From: Dittrichia graveolens
Lineage: Eukaryota > Streptophyta > Magnoliopsida > Asterales > Asteraceae
Assembly: GCA_038502395.1 (NCBI GenBank)
Contig: JARJIL010000001.1
Span: 103,888,494-103,952,493, forward strand
DNA: 64,000 nt
Direction: 5' to 3'
Shown: in pieces, positions 24,801 to 37,500 of the stretch
Layout: the number at the start of each line of letters is the position of its first letter
Numbering within the stretch: the stretch's first letter is position 1
Position numbers and translations under genes: made by a program
Notes under the pieces: generated by a model
Seen by the model: only the letters and a program-made list of their open reading frames with translations
Told to the model about the DNA's origin: nothing
The model's database searches: none

Positions 24801-25392
24801 GGTGGGTTGGGGGTGAGTGTGTAGGTAAGGTAGAGTAGGTGTGTGGTATAGTAGGTAGGGTGGGTAGAGGTGGGGCAGAGGTAGATTGTGGGTAGTTAGG
24901 GTAAAGTAGGGTGGGCTAGGGTAGGTAAGGTAGGGTAGGGGTGGATTGTGGGTAAGTTAGAGTAGGGTGTGTAAGGTAGAGTAGGTATGGTAGGGGTAGA
25001 TTGTGTGTAACTTGAAGTATGGTGGGTGGGGTAGGGTAGGGTAGATAGTGGGTAAGTTGGGTCGGTAGGGGTAGGGCAATATGGTAAAGTAGGGATAGGA
25101 GTATGGTAGTGGTAGGGTGGGAGTGTGTTGAGGTAAGGTGGAGTAGGGTAGGGGTGTGGAAGGTATGGTAAAGTAAGGGGTAGTGTGAGTAAGGTGGAGT
25201 AGGATGGCTTTTGGTGGGGTGGGGTGGGGAAGGTAGGGTGAGTAAAGTGGAGTAAGGTGAGATATGGATAAGCGTAGGGTAAGGTGGTAGAGTCAGGGTA
25301 GGGTATGGTGAGGGTAAGGTAGGGTGGTAGAGTGGGGGTAGGGGTAGGGTGGTAAAGTGGGTGGTGCGGTGGCGGATGGGGTAAGGGTGGTA
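24801..25392. repeat. G-rich arm of palindromic array (GGTAGGGTAGG-type)
   Basis: About 590 bp of GGTAGGGTAGG, GTGGGGTGGGG and GGTAAGGTAGAG variants, the inverse of the preceding C-rich arm. The two arms could pair as a cruciform or long hairpin, and the G-runs could form G-quadruplexes on either strand. Confidence 0.9.
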
Positions 25393-25497
25393 GGCGGTTG
25401 ATAGTATAAGTTATTTTAGTGTATACATATTGGTTTAATTTATTTTGGTTAGATTTCGATTTCAGTCTTTACTAACTAAACAATATATAGTTTTTCA

Positions 25498-25576
25498 CGA
25501 ATTCCAATTCCTATAAATTTCAATTCTTCCAATTTATTCGTATTCATTACGTGAACCAAATGGAGTGTAAATAATT
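25498..25576. repeat. Terminal-like segment shared with low-complexity MITEs
   Basis: CACGAATTCCAATTCCTATA... and GTGAACCAAATGGAGTG followed by TAA resemble the right ends of the elements at 28639-29352 and 58658-59582 (AATTCCAATTCC... then ACCAAACACC). The array may therefore be the core of a diverged member of that family. Confidence 0.4.
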
Positions 25577-26003
25577 TACGTAAGAATTATATTTTTGAAA
25601 CCAAAAAACCACATCAAATTTAGGGATAAAATTGACATAATTCGATTACGTGAAAATTAATGAAGATGGTGAAAACTCGAATGACACTATATGAAAGCGG
25701 AGGTTAGTGAAGATGATATGTTACTAAAGTATTTGAAACAAAGCAATAAACCCTAAATTGATTATGATGTTGTAACCCTACCTTGATTTCTAAAGTTGAA
25801 ACAAATGAGAATATAGTCACAAATAGATTATGTTACTTAAGCATTCAAAACAAAGTACAAACCCTAAATTGATTACGTTATTGTTAACCCTTAATTCTAA
25901 AGTTGAAACACATGAGAACATAATCACAAATCATCGAATATAAGGGAAGAACTAATAAGAGAAGTAGCGGCCAAATATAAGAAAAAGGACATGATTTGCA
26001 AAA

Positions 26004-26833
26004 ACTACAAGAAAAATGCCCTTTTGGGACGAAAAATGTCATTGCCAAAATGTAACACAATAACCTTTTTGCAACGACATGTCGCCGCATTAAGGTTGTC
26101 GCCGTACCATCATGGTTGATACATTTATGCGATGACAAATTTAAACTATATGCGACGAATTAAATGTAATGACATGTCATTGCCAACAGTCTTACCAGAA
26201 AAAAATAAAAAATTTAAAAGTATTTGCGAGTATTTGGAAAAGGGGTTGTGGAAATAAACAATTGAGAAGTGAAAATTTGGGGGCTATGAAGTGAACCGGT
26301 GGGTATGTGGAAGTCCACTTGAGGTCGGTGTGCTGAAAGTATGAGACTAAGAGTGGTAGTTGGTAAAGATTGATTGAGGAGTGAAAATTTGAAGACGGGG
26401 ATGCGAAAAATGGAGGAGTGAGTTAGGGGGATGAATACGCAACCAAGAAAAGCTTCGGAGGTTTCAACGACGATACATGTCATCGCGCGCAGTACCCCAA
26501 AATGACGTTGTACAATTTTAAAGCAATTAAAAAATAAACAATAATGTTTATAAATCTTTTGCGGCAACAGAAACCCTAAAATGTCGTTGAATCTCTCCAA
26601 AAAATGGGCGGGCCTTTTCATCACCTAAAACATATTTTCATGTCAAAATGAATACAAAAATTCTTATTGGTACTAAAGGCAACGACAATGTCGTCGCATA
26701 AGATTATGTAAGTAACTTTTCAAAGTCAAAGAAGCAATGGTTTTTGACTTTTTGTCGTTTAGTAGGTTTCGGGGACTGACTTGCATCGACGTAAAAGGGT
26801 ACTCATGCGTTTTTCCTTTTTTTTTCTTGTAGT
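26004..26833. mobile_element. CACTA-like non-autonomous element
   Basis: The ends are ACTACAAGAAAAATGCC and, inverted, ACTACAAGAAAAAAAAAGG, which match CACTACAAGAAA-type CACTA termini less the first C. The interior repeats CGACATGTCG-like and GTCGTCGC-like words in both orientations, as CACTA subterminal repeats do. No transposase is present. The 136-aa antisense ORF at 26214-26624 shows no known domain. The 3-bp TSD is not clear. Confidence 0.55.
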
Positions 26834-28638
26834 AATACACGACACAACAAATTTTGTCATACACAACAAAATATATGTGTTTGAACAATAATATCCTTAA
26901 AATATGTAAATGAGAAAAATAGTTCATAACCTTTTAAGTGTAAAATTATCATTATTTATGCATGACCGGTATCTTTTACATGCAAATCATTACCCATAAG
27001 AAAATAATGAGTAGAGAAGGCATCTATGAATTCATGAGGGGAATGGCGAAAGTTGAGACGATGACATCATAGTTTTAATTAAGGGCAGATTGGAATTAAA
27101 AATAAAATAAAATTCACATATATATCTGGTTATTCAATAGCATTGAAATTGAGAAAAAGATGACATTATCAAAGTTTTGGTATATTAATATTAATATAAT
27201 GACTATAGTAAGTTAGATGTATTTAAATATTTAATCTAATTCATTTGTATAGAAAGACTTGGAAAGTTCCTCATGCATGTTCAATGTACTCAAATTAATT
27301 AACATATATATTTCCCACGAAACTTGCTAGGATATTTATAAAAATAATGATCCACTAGATGTTAATAGTTTCATAAATAAACTAACATTATATATTATTT
27401 TCTTTAAATAAAAAAACTAATTAACAAATAATAATTTTATACTTCAAAGTTTTAAATATGTGTAAAATATGTCATTAGGACCACGTACGTGTGTCATTAG
27501 TGAGAGTGATAATAGCTAGCTGTACGTTATCATTGATTTGAGGAGGGAGGGGGTTGTCGCTAATTTTAGATGGTGAGGAGAAGAGGGGGCTATGGTAAAA
27601 GAATAAGACGATATGCGTCTATTTCCTAACTTTTTATTGTCGCGTTAGCGTCACATTATCTTTGCATTCTATCCCTCTTTATCCCACTATCCTCACATCT
27701 ATCCCCTTAACCATTCTTTATTTAAAAAAATAAAATAAATAAATATATATAGAGGGAGAGGAGAGAGAAAGAGAGAGAAAGACACTCACTCAACGTGAGT
27801 ATCATTTAACTAAAGCTATCACTCTCAAACTTAAGGGGCGCGGGCGATGGTTTCATTTAGAGTGAGAGTGACTCACGCTCCATCTAGCGGGATGGATGCG
27901 TGTAGTCTGACAAGGGAGGGTATCAACACATACTACGATTAGCTAGCTAGTTAGGTCATTTTTAAATTTGAATTAAATTTGTATCCGCGGCGATATTTTC
28001 GTCGCTAAAGGTCTTAAAGCCCGTTTGTCAATGCGTATTTAGTATCAACAAAATAGAGATTGGTCGGGAACACGAACCATTTTTTATTTGAATATAATGC
28101 ATGCATTACCATATAAAGATCAGGATCCAAGTTATCATAAGTTTGAGTTTAGTCTTAATTAAACTTGGGAAAGCTAAAAGCTTCTAACTCTAGTCCGATC
28201 GATCTATATCAGAGTGTATGTTAAGTATAAAAATACCAAAAATTAAGATGTTGATTAATTAGAACGAAGATTCGAATTTTACTCCACTCAACCAAATTGA
28301 ACTAATTAATTTCAAGTTCTAGTTTTGGGGTTTTTGTGAATCGATTGTCTGTAATAGTTTTATAGGGGTCATGTAACATATTGGATAATACATGTATCAG
28401 CTTAAGTCTGATTTAATTTCATGTTCTAGTTCAAGGTAGCAAAATCATATTTGCACTTGCAAAGTGATTAAAAAGGTTGAACACACATATATTAAGATCC
28501 TTATACTATGTAACTAGTTTAATATTTAAAACTGTATAATACTAAGAATAGTAAGGATGAACAGGTACCTTCCTAATATTGTTTTATAATTTTTAGATGC
28601 CGGTATAATCATATTTAAGTTTTGGTAGAGTGACCTTG
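26834..28638. other. No recognisable gene
   Basis: AT-rich sequence. It contains a purine-rich GAGAGA tract at 27750-27780 and a dyad (TCACTCTC... then GAGAGTGACTCACGCTCC) near 27820-27890 that may be a small inverted-repeat element. No credible ORF is present. Confidence 0.4.
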
Positions 28639-29352
28639 GGTGCTTTTTGGAAGACCACCACCCACCACTAACACCAACACTACTTGTTGCCATTAACACC
28701 ATCGCCCCAACATCACCACCACAGCCCCTAACACCATTGAAGCCCTAATCCAAGACGGGAAAGGATGAAACAAGAGGAGAAGACAAAATGAACACTAAAG
28801 CCCTAATTGAAGATGAAGACGGCAGCGGTCAGTTGTTTGGTTTATGGCGATGGCGCTTGGTTCACATTGACGGCGGCGACACCACCGTTAGTCACCGTCG
28901 CCACCTCCATACCACTGTCGCTAACACCATTGAATCCATAATTGAATACTTGAAGGGATGAAGCAGAAGGAAACAAAGATGAGATGAACACCACCGCCCT
29001 AGTCGGTCACAGTTCGCCACCTCCATACCACCATCGCCAGTCGCCACCTCCCTACCACCATTGTCGATCGTTGGTCAGCACCACCACCTTACCACTATCA
29101 TTGATCATAAGCAGAGGTAATGAAATAGATGAGTTGATTGTGATCATAGTGGAGTGGAATAGGTGAGCAGTATGAAGAAATCTCAATTCCTTTGTTAGAA
29201 GGAAGGATTCTTCTTTGCCTTTTCCGAAGGAAAGTTTTCCCTACTTAGAATTCCAATTCCTTTGATAAATTATGACCCAAACATAAGAATTTATAGAAAT
29301 TAGATTCCAATTCCTTGACATTCCTAAGGAATTCATTCAACCAAACACCACC
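28639..29352. mobile_element. MITE-like element with CCA/CGG-rich core
   Basis: The left end GGGTGCTTTTTGGAAG and the inverted right end GGTGGTGTTTGGTTGAATG resemble Tourist-type termini, with TAA after the right end only. The core is rich in CCACCA and CACCG triplets. The right subterminal region repeats AATTCCAATTCC as in 58658-59582. The ORF at 28984-29166 lies within the triplet repeat and is not credible. Confidence 0.5.
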
Positions 29353-29946
29353 TAAAAAATGTGGGGCAAACAAGTGAGAAGCCGTGATTGGTTAGGCGCA
29401 TAAATTCGCAAAAGCCATTGTATAAAAACACTGAACATAATCGATAAGCATGTTTAAATAGTCCTATTTAAGTGACATGTTTAAAGCATTCAAACTATTT
29501 TCCAAAGACCAAATTTAATTTGAAGTCAAGTAATACAACTTTCAATACATGTTTTAAAATATTTTAAAATAATAAGTTTTTAAACAAAATTCAAGTTGAA
29601 TTTAATATGCAATAAATATACAAATCAGATACAAACTATTTAAAATTATAGGTGGTAATGATCAAGATTTTAATTACTAACATAATTTAATATACACACA
29701 TAGTATTATATATTTTTAAAATTTTATGTATTTTCCTTATGTTTAATATCTTATATTAGGTACTTTTGACTAAATTTTAAACTAAAATATCACTAGATTG
29801 TATATGATAAATGTATCTTACGTATTAATATAATAGGCTCAACTATAAAAAAAAATAATATTCTAAATACTATTAATATATATTATCAAAAACTGAGTAT
29901 AATTATATATTTTAAAGTTATAATAGTTTTTACGCTTTTTATATAA

Positions 29947-31092
29947 CTAGCATAGTACTCGCATAATGCGGCGGCTAGAAATAATTCATACTCGATAATA
30001 TTTCCGTTTTTATAACATAAGACTATTATATCACGCATTATAATGACATCGAACAATTTTCGTTCGCAATGTCTATTTTCTTTCTCATATTTTCATTTCT
30101 TTTATTTCTTTTTTCTTTATAACTCTTTTATTAATTTTAAAAAACAATAAAATGAGAAACAAAAAGAATATTAAATATATTATAAATTAAACATTTTGTT
30201 TTGATTACACGAGTCATTTAAAAAATTTGAAAATATCTATAAATTTATATTACATATTATTAGGTTTATAAGTTCTAGCCATACGTATTTTCTAATACTT
30301 AAATTAAAATATGCGCTATATGATAAAATATTTAAACTGTTATTTTTATGAAGATCATTTTTATTTAATTTTTAATTTGTATTTAATATCATATAGGTTG
30401 AAAATTAATTTGTATTAACTTGACTTTTTTAAACATTATTTATTATGGAAGGTTTAGTTATAAAAATGGTATTTAAGAATCTAATTAACTCTATATAATC
30501 TATACTAGTATATAAACCATTTAACACTCTCTCTTATTTAATTTTAAGGGTTCTTAAAATTCAATTAAAACAAAATCTTAACCTTTCATTTTATCTAAAT
30601 CAATCTCATCCACTCAATCTTTAACCATTTCATTCTTTCTCCTAACTACTTCAACTTTTTATTCATTTAAAATATAATCTCCCACATTAGCACACTCATA
30701 AACACAATTATTCACCCGCATCAACATAATTTCTAAAATTTTATTAAAACTTTTCTCTCCTTATTTCATAAATATAAATCTTTTTTCTTATTTTAATTTA
30801 ATGTCTTTTAGAATTTAGTTTTAAAATTAATAAAATAGCTGATGCAAATAAAAGAAACTTGATGAAAATAGACATGTTGTTGTAGAAAACATTTTAGTGA
30901 CATTGAATCGCGCGTATAACATATCATTACATTCGACATGTTGTAAAACAAAAACTATTTGCCTCCGCAGTATTACGCGGGTACGATGGTAGTAGTTTTC
31001 TTATAGGGTTAAATAAGGGGTAAATTAGTAATTTTAAATTACTTAAAATTAAGAAATTTCAATTACTTAAATATTTTATAATATAGTATAGA
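29947..31092 (-). mobile_element. Long-type Helitron carrying a nested Helitron
   Basis: On the minus strand it begins TCTATACTATATTATAAAAT and ends CATTATGCGAGTACTATGCTAG. With 30499-30992 removed it is 652 bp and aligns throughout with the reverse complement of 8249-8921. It is non-autonomous. It carries the full complement of termini and an A/T insertion context. Confidence 0.75.
30499..30992 (+). mobile_element. Short-type Helitron nested inside another Helitron
   Basis: It starts TCTATACTAGTATATAAACC and ends TATTACGCGGGTACGATGGTAG, a worn CTAG. It interrupts 29947-31092 exactly between A and T: the sequence CATATAA|TGGTTTCC of the uninterrupted relative corresponds to TATATAA|TAGTTTTC here. 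No bases are duplicated, as expected for Helitrons. Confidence 0.8.
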
Positions 31093-32668
31093 TTCACGAA
31101 TGAAACTAATATTAAAAAATGTAATTAGTTGACATTACAACTATTAGTAAATTAAACCGATTAAGAAATCAAAATTAAATCATATAATAAAAAAACATGA
31201 TTTCAATTTTAAGTATTTAATAAATTTGAATTTGTATAAAGTTCACGTGTTATCGACACGCACACTCTTCAGCCTCTAAGATGATTAAAAAAGGATACAT
31301 TAAATTACCATCTTATAAAACACAAACATATTATTCTCACGTCGTATCGCGTTGCCAAAATACTTGGTAATCTTATAACCTATTTAAAAGAAAAAATTGA
31401 TGACATCATCCTTTTTAAAAAAATATGTTTTTAAGAATGATAATATTATCATATTGATAAGGAATTTTATAAATAGGTGGCTGGATGAAAATTATGAGGG
31501 AGTTTTATAAAACATGTAAGAGGCTTTTAAGAAAATGTGAGGGAGTTTTATAAAAATTGTATATTAATATATTTAATTATAAGTTGTTTATAACTTATGT
31601 TTAGTAACTTGTGATATATTTTGTTTAGAGAAAAAATAAATATATATTTGCGACCGTCTTATTTTTATCTACGTTATGGTGTAAATTTTATAATAATATG
31701 ACACTTTTTAAAAATTAGTATATTTTTAAAATTTTGTTATACATTAATAGTAGTAGGTAGGTAATTTTTTGTTTAGCTGAGGGTTTTTTTTGGGATGACA
31801 AAACTAAATTTTCACCAATCATAACATCCTATTTAAAAAAAATTAAAAAAATCGTGTTTAAGAATACAGTGACGTCATCCAAAAAAACCAATTTATGAGT
31901 TTTAGATTAGTTACAACTAGGAAATTGTTGTTAAAGGCTATGTTTGTCGAAAAGGTAAGCGTCGGATGGAAGCCAGGCTGTCGAAGAAGGTAATGCAGAA
32001 GGAGTCGCCTTTTGTTTCCAGAAACCTTAAGAGTAATCTGTTTCAAATCTGGGTTACCCGTGACCTGTATTTTTTCTTAAGCTGTTGGATAGGATGTGTG
32101 ACGTCATTGTATATCTAACCACGATTTTTTGTTTTTTTAAATGGGAGATTTTGATTGGTGTAAATTTAGTTTTGAGAATGATAGTGACATCATCATCATT
32201 TTTTTAATAAGGTTATAAGATAAGATAATTTTTCAAACACAAAATTCTTTGCAACTTCTTGAAAAGATTGCACCATTTCTTTATTGTTCTTCAGGTAAAT
32301 AAGTTTTTTTTACACTTCATAAAAATGAATCACATATGTTAATGTAATATATTGTCCTTTTTATTATAATCATTAATTATGAAAATAAACAACCTCCTTT
32401 ATTTGCTCCAAAGCGACCTTCATTGCAAGAGCATTCAAAATAAAGGAATAAATGAAAGGTGATTCATTCTATACATGACAATTCTATTCACAACAGTTCA
32501 ATAACGTTTGAAAATGATAGAACAAGTTTACGGATTACTTTAAATGATATATCTAACAGTGTGTTTAATTTCAAATTATAAATTAGTTCAAAATTTACAT
32601 AAAGTCCAGTAGATTTATATTCATTTTATATGCTTTATGATGAGAGTGTATATATATATATATACATA
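31093..32668. other. No recognisable gene
   Basis: AT-rich sequence. It contains a GTGAGGGAGTTTTATAAAA repeat near 31490-31555 that recurs near 11775-11820. The minus-strand ORF 31858-32046 has no motif that I recognise. Confidence 0.4.
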
Positions 32669-32899
32669 GGGGAGGGTTCAAACGAGAACTGTTTTACGTA
32701 CGAGAATTGCGAAAACCAATCTTGGCCATTCAAGTGCTAAGTGGAATTCATGGATGAAGAGAGTGGGGGGATTGAGTGTGGCAAGGTTCATGTAAGGAAT
32801 TCACGGGTGGATAATCCAATTGAAGAAGAGGAAATTGGACTGCTAAGATTGGTTATCGCAGTTCTCGTACGAAAAAAAATTCTCGTTTGATCTTTTCCC
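32669..32899 (+). mobile_element. MITE of TA-associated family, copy 2
   Basis: It runs from GGGGAGGGTTCAAACGAGAA to TTCTCGTTTGATCTTTTCCC. The middle has ATTCATGGATGAAGAG and GGATTGAGTGTGGCAAGG. It is bordered by TATATA on both sides. Confidence 0.85.
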
Positions 32900-33225
32900 T
32901 ATATATATATATATATACTTGTGCAAATATATACACATATGATTGAGTGAACGATTCCATCGTCATTTTATAGTCATTAATCGTTTTAATCTTCAGATGA
33001 ATTTCAATAGGTATATATTAAAGTTAATGAAACTTTTAAGTAAAATTAAAGATATGGATTACAATAAACTAATGAACTTGAACTTACTGCCATGATCAAC
33101 ATTGTTTCTCGAATTTGCCAACCATAATTGTCTGTTAATCGGAATTGTTTTAATTTATTTCTAATTATTTTTACTATACGTGTTAGTACCCCTTAAAGCT
33201 ACATAAATTTAAATTTGACTTATAT

Positions 33226-33262
33226 CATCCCCGTGTTGACACACGGGTCGCTTAGCCAGTAA
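33226..33262 (+). other. Isolated Helitron-type 3' hairpin
   Basis: CCCGTGTTGACACACGGG forms a near-perfect stem followed by TCGCTTAGCCAGT, similar to the hairpin-then-CTAG 3' ends of plant Helitrons. The 5' end was not found. Confidence 0.35.
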
Positions 33263-33271
33263 TCAATTCAA

Positions 33272-33274
<3 letters not shown>

Positions 33275-33330
<56 letters not shown>
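33275..33330. repeat. (TA)n microsatellite
   Basis: About 28 uninterrupted TA units directly precede a MITE copy, the same arrangement seen at most copies of that family. Confidence 0.95.
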
Positions 33331-33335
<5 letters not shown>

Positions 33336-33560
33336 GAAAAGTTCAAACGAGAACTGTTTTTCGTACTAGAACTGTGAGAACCAATCTTAGCCGTCCAATT
33401 CTCCCTACTTCAATTGGACTGCCCACCCATGAATTCCTTACATACATCTTGCCACACTCAATCCCCCCACGCTCTTAATCCATGAATTTCACTTACCACT
33501 TGAATAGCAAAGATTGGTTCTCACAGTTCTTGTACGAAAAACAGTTCTCGTTTGAATTCC
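33331..33560 (-). mobile_element. MITE of TA-associated family, copy 3
   Basis: Long TIRs (GTTCAAACGAGAACTGTTTT and ACAGTTCTCGTTTGAA). The middle sequence is in the reverse orientation (GATTGCCCACCCATGAATTC). It is joined head to tail with copy 4. Confidence 0.8.
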
Positions 33561-33750
33561 TTACTGCGAGAACCAATCTTGACCGTTCATTTTGGATAAT
33601 AGAGATCATGGATGAAGAGCGTGGGGGGATTAAGTGTGGCAGGGTGCATGTAAAGAATTCATGGGTAGACAATTCAATTGAAGAAGGGGGAATTGGACGA
33701 TAAAGATTGGTTCTCGTACGAAAAACAATTATCGTTTGAACTTTTACGCA
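33561..33750 (+). mobile_element. MITE of TA-associated family, copy 4, left arm truncated
   Basis: It begins directly at CTGCGAGAACCAATCTTGAC, lacking the outer left arm, and ends CGTTTGAACTTTTACGCA. It is fused to copy 3 on the left and abuts a Helitron on the right. ORFs on both strands here are artefacts of the MITE pair. Confidence 0.75.
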
Positions 33751-34170
33751 TCTTACTCCTTTATAATACATTTACAATCTTAAAAACTCTTAATTTTAAG
33801 TAGCTCGAATGTACTAAAACACCTCTTCTTAAACATTTCATTATCTCTCATAATTTACTTTAACTTTTTATCTATTTAAAATATCTCTCTAACAATAAAA
33901 CACCCTCTCACACAAACACAATTATTCATTCACATCAACATAATTTTCAAAATCTTATTAACTTCTCTCTTCTTATTTCATAAATATAAATTTTTTTCTT
34001 ATTTTAATGTCTTTTAAAATTAATAAAATAGTTGATACAAATAAAAAAATAAAAAACTAATATTGTACGATATTTTTTCGTGACATTGAATTACGCAAAT
34101 AATATATTATTACATTTTTAAAAGCAACATGATGTAAAATAGAAATTATTTGACGTCGCTAACTTGCTAG
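33751..34170 (+). mobile_element. Helitron-like element, short type, degenerate
   Basis: It starts TCTTACTCCTTTATAATAC, a variant of the short-type 5' end, shares the middle words CTTATTAACTTCTCTCTTC and GTGACATTGAAT with the other copies, and ends AACTTGCTAG. The 3' hairpin has decayed. Confidence 0.6.
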
Positions 34171-34255
34171 CATATACATATATATTTTTGTACGGAGAAA
34201 ATGGTTTTGGGCTTATGATGGGTTGCAGCCTTGCAGGTGTCGGGCTTGTGCATGG

Positions 34256-34261
34256 TGGGCC
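34256..34261 (+). promoter_or_regulatory. Site II-like TGGGCC motif upstream of DUF1664 gene
   Basis: TGGGCC lies about 280 bp before the ATG in an otherwise unremarkable 5' region. Site II (TGGGCY) motifs are common in promoters of constitutively expressed plant genes. A single copy is weak evidence. Confidence 0.25.
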
Positions 34262-34537
34262 TAGGATTCCTTGATGTCCTTCACGGCTTCACGTAAATAG
34301 ATCAAAATAGAATAGAAAATAACAATAGTAAAAACAAAGAATGGTGCGGGACTGCGGGCACTTGGGGGATCATCGACTAGGGTTTGTTTTCGTCAATTTT
34401 GACCATTAGAGAAAACAAACCAACAAGGAATCAGACTGAACGCTTCGTGTTCCACAAGCAGGCTCTACCAAGAAATCGTCTACAAAGATAAATGATCACC
34501 TTTTTCGCATAATTCCTTTAGCTTGATCGATCTGACG

Positions 34538-37500
34538 ATGTCTCTTCCTATTGGGAAGCTGACAATAATCATCGGAGCAGGTATCTGTATTTGATTTTCA
34601 TGTTAGCTTTCTGTTTAAGATGAGTAATTGATGGTTTTTATGTAACGCTCGTTTCCAGTATTTGATAAGTTTTACGGTTAACCTGATTCAGAAACGTTAC
34701 TAATTGTTTACTATCGGTGGTTAATCATACGTTCCTTTTTAATTTCCGCGAGGGCTTAACTGAACATAGCTGTGCTAGCGAAAGCTATAGGATTGCGTTC
34801 TTTCTTTTTCTTTTTTTTATAACGCCGCGGGGGTTTGAAATTGATTTGTTTCTTGGTTCAAGATTCACCATCGAGCCATCCCGCTAACTGTTTGATACCT
34901 GCATCATTGTCATTGAATAAAAATAGTTTATATGAGCTTGAGTTATTTGATTTCTTCTCTAGTCTGGCGTGTAGTATTGCTAATGAGTGCCAGCGGACTA
35001 ACTGAATACATCGTCTTATATTTTTAGGCCTTGTTGGGTCAGTTCTTGCTAAAGAAGGTCGTATGCCCAGTGTTTATGATTTTTTCTCGGGTGCTTCTAA
35101 GGTAAACAGTTTCTTTGTTAGCTAATGAGCTGTTCTATGTTTGCACGCACAATAAGTCTTTCTATTATTCCTTCATTTTAAAATTCGTGATTGTTTGGTT
35201 TTCTAGGTAGTTAAATTAATTAGTCGTGATGATAAACCCACTGCAAATCCGAAACCACACAATGACTCATTGATGGCACAGGTTTGAATGTTTAGTTTGG
35301 ATAATACCATGATATGATTTCTTTCTTATGCATTATATGTGCAATCAGTTCTGCTTTTACACACATGCTGACAAATTACTGGATTGTGGCCTTTTACTGC
35401 TTTAAACAGGTCAACAGCCTAAGGCAGGAGCTGCAGCTCCTGGCATCAAATAGACCTGTTACCATCGTTACTTCCCACGGTTCAGGAGGTTTGCCGTCGT
35501 CTTGTGATTTTATTTTCATGCCCATGTACATTCAATAGACTTATAGTTTTCTATTGCGTGTTAGCTTTGAGTTGCCTGCCTCTGAGGTCTTTTTGTTCAG
35601 ATCTCTATATGATACCCTTGCTACAAGTAACTGTATTCATTTAAAATATAGATACCTAAGTACCCAATACAGTAAACTTAATAAATCTAGAGATCTTGAC
35701 ACAAATAAAACTTAATGTTCATGGAACTTTGCCTATCGAAGTTGGGAATTTAAATGCACAATTGTGGCTGATTTTTTTAACGATACCTTATTACAATGTC
35801 ATGTTATGCCTAGGGTAGGCCAATCTGATCTTTCAATGAATTTTCATTTTGACACATGTGTGGATGTTTAGTCTCTAGGTTCATTTGTTTTGTCACAGAT
35901 TCTTTTATCTGAACTATTGGTTCAAAAAATTTGTTGTATCAAACGTGGTTTGTTGGATTTTTTTCTTTTTTACTATTTCCATTCCCCGACACTAAATATA
36001 TTCTCTTCTCATGCAGGTGCTGCTAATAAGTATGGTATCATTATCATTGTTGCTGTTGCTGGATATGGATATGTTTGGTGGAAGGTTATAAGAAGTAGCC
36101 GATGTTAATTTTTTTCACTTTACCTGTTAATATTTTCTTAATATCCAAATCATCTATCTTTCAAGTTGCCGTACTTAATATTTAAGAATGAGCTAAATTG
36201 CTAAATCATTTGATCTTACTTTTTGCTACAAGTTTTTTACTATTTCCTGAACCTCATCTCCCTTGTTCTCACTTGTCAGGGTTGGAAACTTCCTGATATG
36301 ATGTTTGCTACAAGACGTACTTTAACTGAAGCGACAAATGCTGTTGCTAAACAACTTGAAACTGTTTACTCATCACTTGCGGTAAGTCATTTGAAACTAT
36401 ATTCATTTGTTTCTTTTCACATAATATCAAGTTACTACGTAGAGATAATTTTTGTTTTGTATCAGATCAATGTTAGTTTTGTTAAGATTCTTGTACTTGT
36501 GTATGTTCTTTAGGCTACCAAGCGGCATCTATCTTCAAGAATCGATCGTGTTGATTCTAGTTTAGATGAAGTAGCTGAAATTACCGCTTCTACAAAAGAA
36601 GAGGTAAGACAAGATAGAAGTTTGGTTAGTTTCCTTTTATTTTGCCTGCTGAACATTACAGTAGCTTATGGAATGTTTTTTAATATAGGTTTGTGCAATA
36701 CGTGGAAAGACGAAAGAGATATCTGAGGAGTTTCAGTCTGTACATAAAGCGGTTTACACCCTGGTGTGCTTCTTGTCCATTTCCTTGTGACTTTCAAGAT
36801 GTTCTGTTTTTTGCTCGTCATGTTCTTATAAATTTTTTGTTACAGGAGAGTAGGCTGAATATGTTTGCATTAAAGCAGGTACTATTTTTGACTTTTTGTA
36901 GTATAACATATGCAAAGTGTTATTATGCCTTGTTCAAACTGTTTATATATCGACATTTGTGCAGGATGAAACAAACCTTGGAGTGGAGAGGTTGATACGT
37001 ACTGCCATGACATTAGAAAATCAGGTACACTAGGTTCACAATATTTGCAGTCCAGCAATGTTCATCTGTCTATTGATCATGCATCTTATAGTTGGAACTC
37101 TTAAAAGTATACTTGGCAGAGCCTCATTTTCTTCCAATCTGTTGTACTTGCTATTCATAAATTTTTTTATCTTCTTGTCTCGCTTCTAATTGGATTGGCC
37201 GGAACAACACCAGTTTCTCTGGACAGAGCTTTCATTCCAGCTTAATGAGAAATTTATTACTATTTTCAGTAATAATCTTCTTTTGTATCTTGTAGGGAAA
37301 CCCATCTAGTTCATCAAGTCCAGCTCTCGAATTCCCTCAGAGGGTATATTTCTAACTTCTTGTCATATCTGTCTACTTCCCTCTAGTTCCACATCAATCT
37401 GCATACAGAGATGGCAAGAGGGGTGGGGTTGGTAACATGTTGAAATGGTTTTAGGTAAAAAAGATCATTTTCTGGGTCGAATTGGACTAGTTCAGATTGG

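Noticed and set aside
23948..24838. Pro/Tyr/Leu-rich ORFs of 61-84 aa
   Set aside because: Translations of the CCTACCC array; all frames stay open because stop codons are rare in C-rich repeats.
26214..26624. 136-aa minus-strand ORF
   Set aside because: It falls within the CACTA-like element, overlaps its repeat motifs and shows no conserved domain.
33275..33330. CRISPR-like or other spaced repeat arrays
   Set aside because: The only dense repeats are microsatellites and transposon tandem repeats; there are no spacer-like unique units, and a eukaryotic context makes CRISPR implausible.
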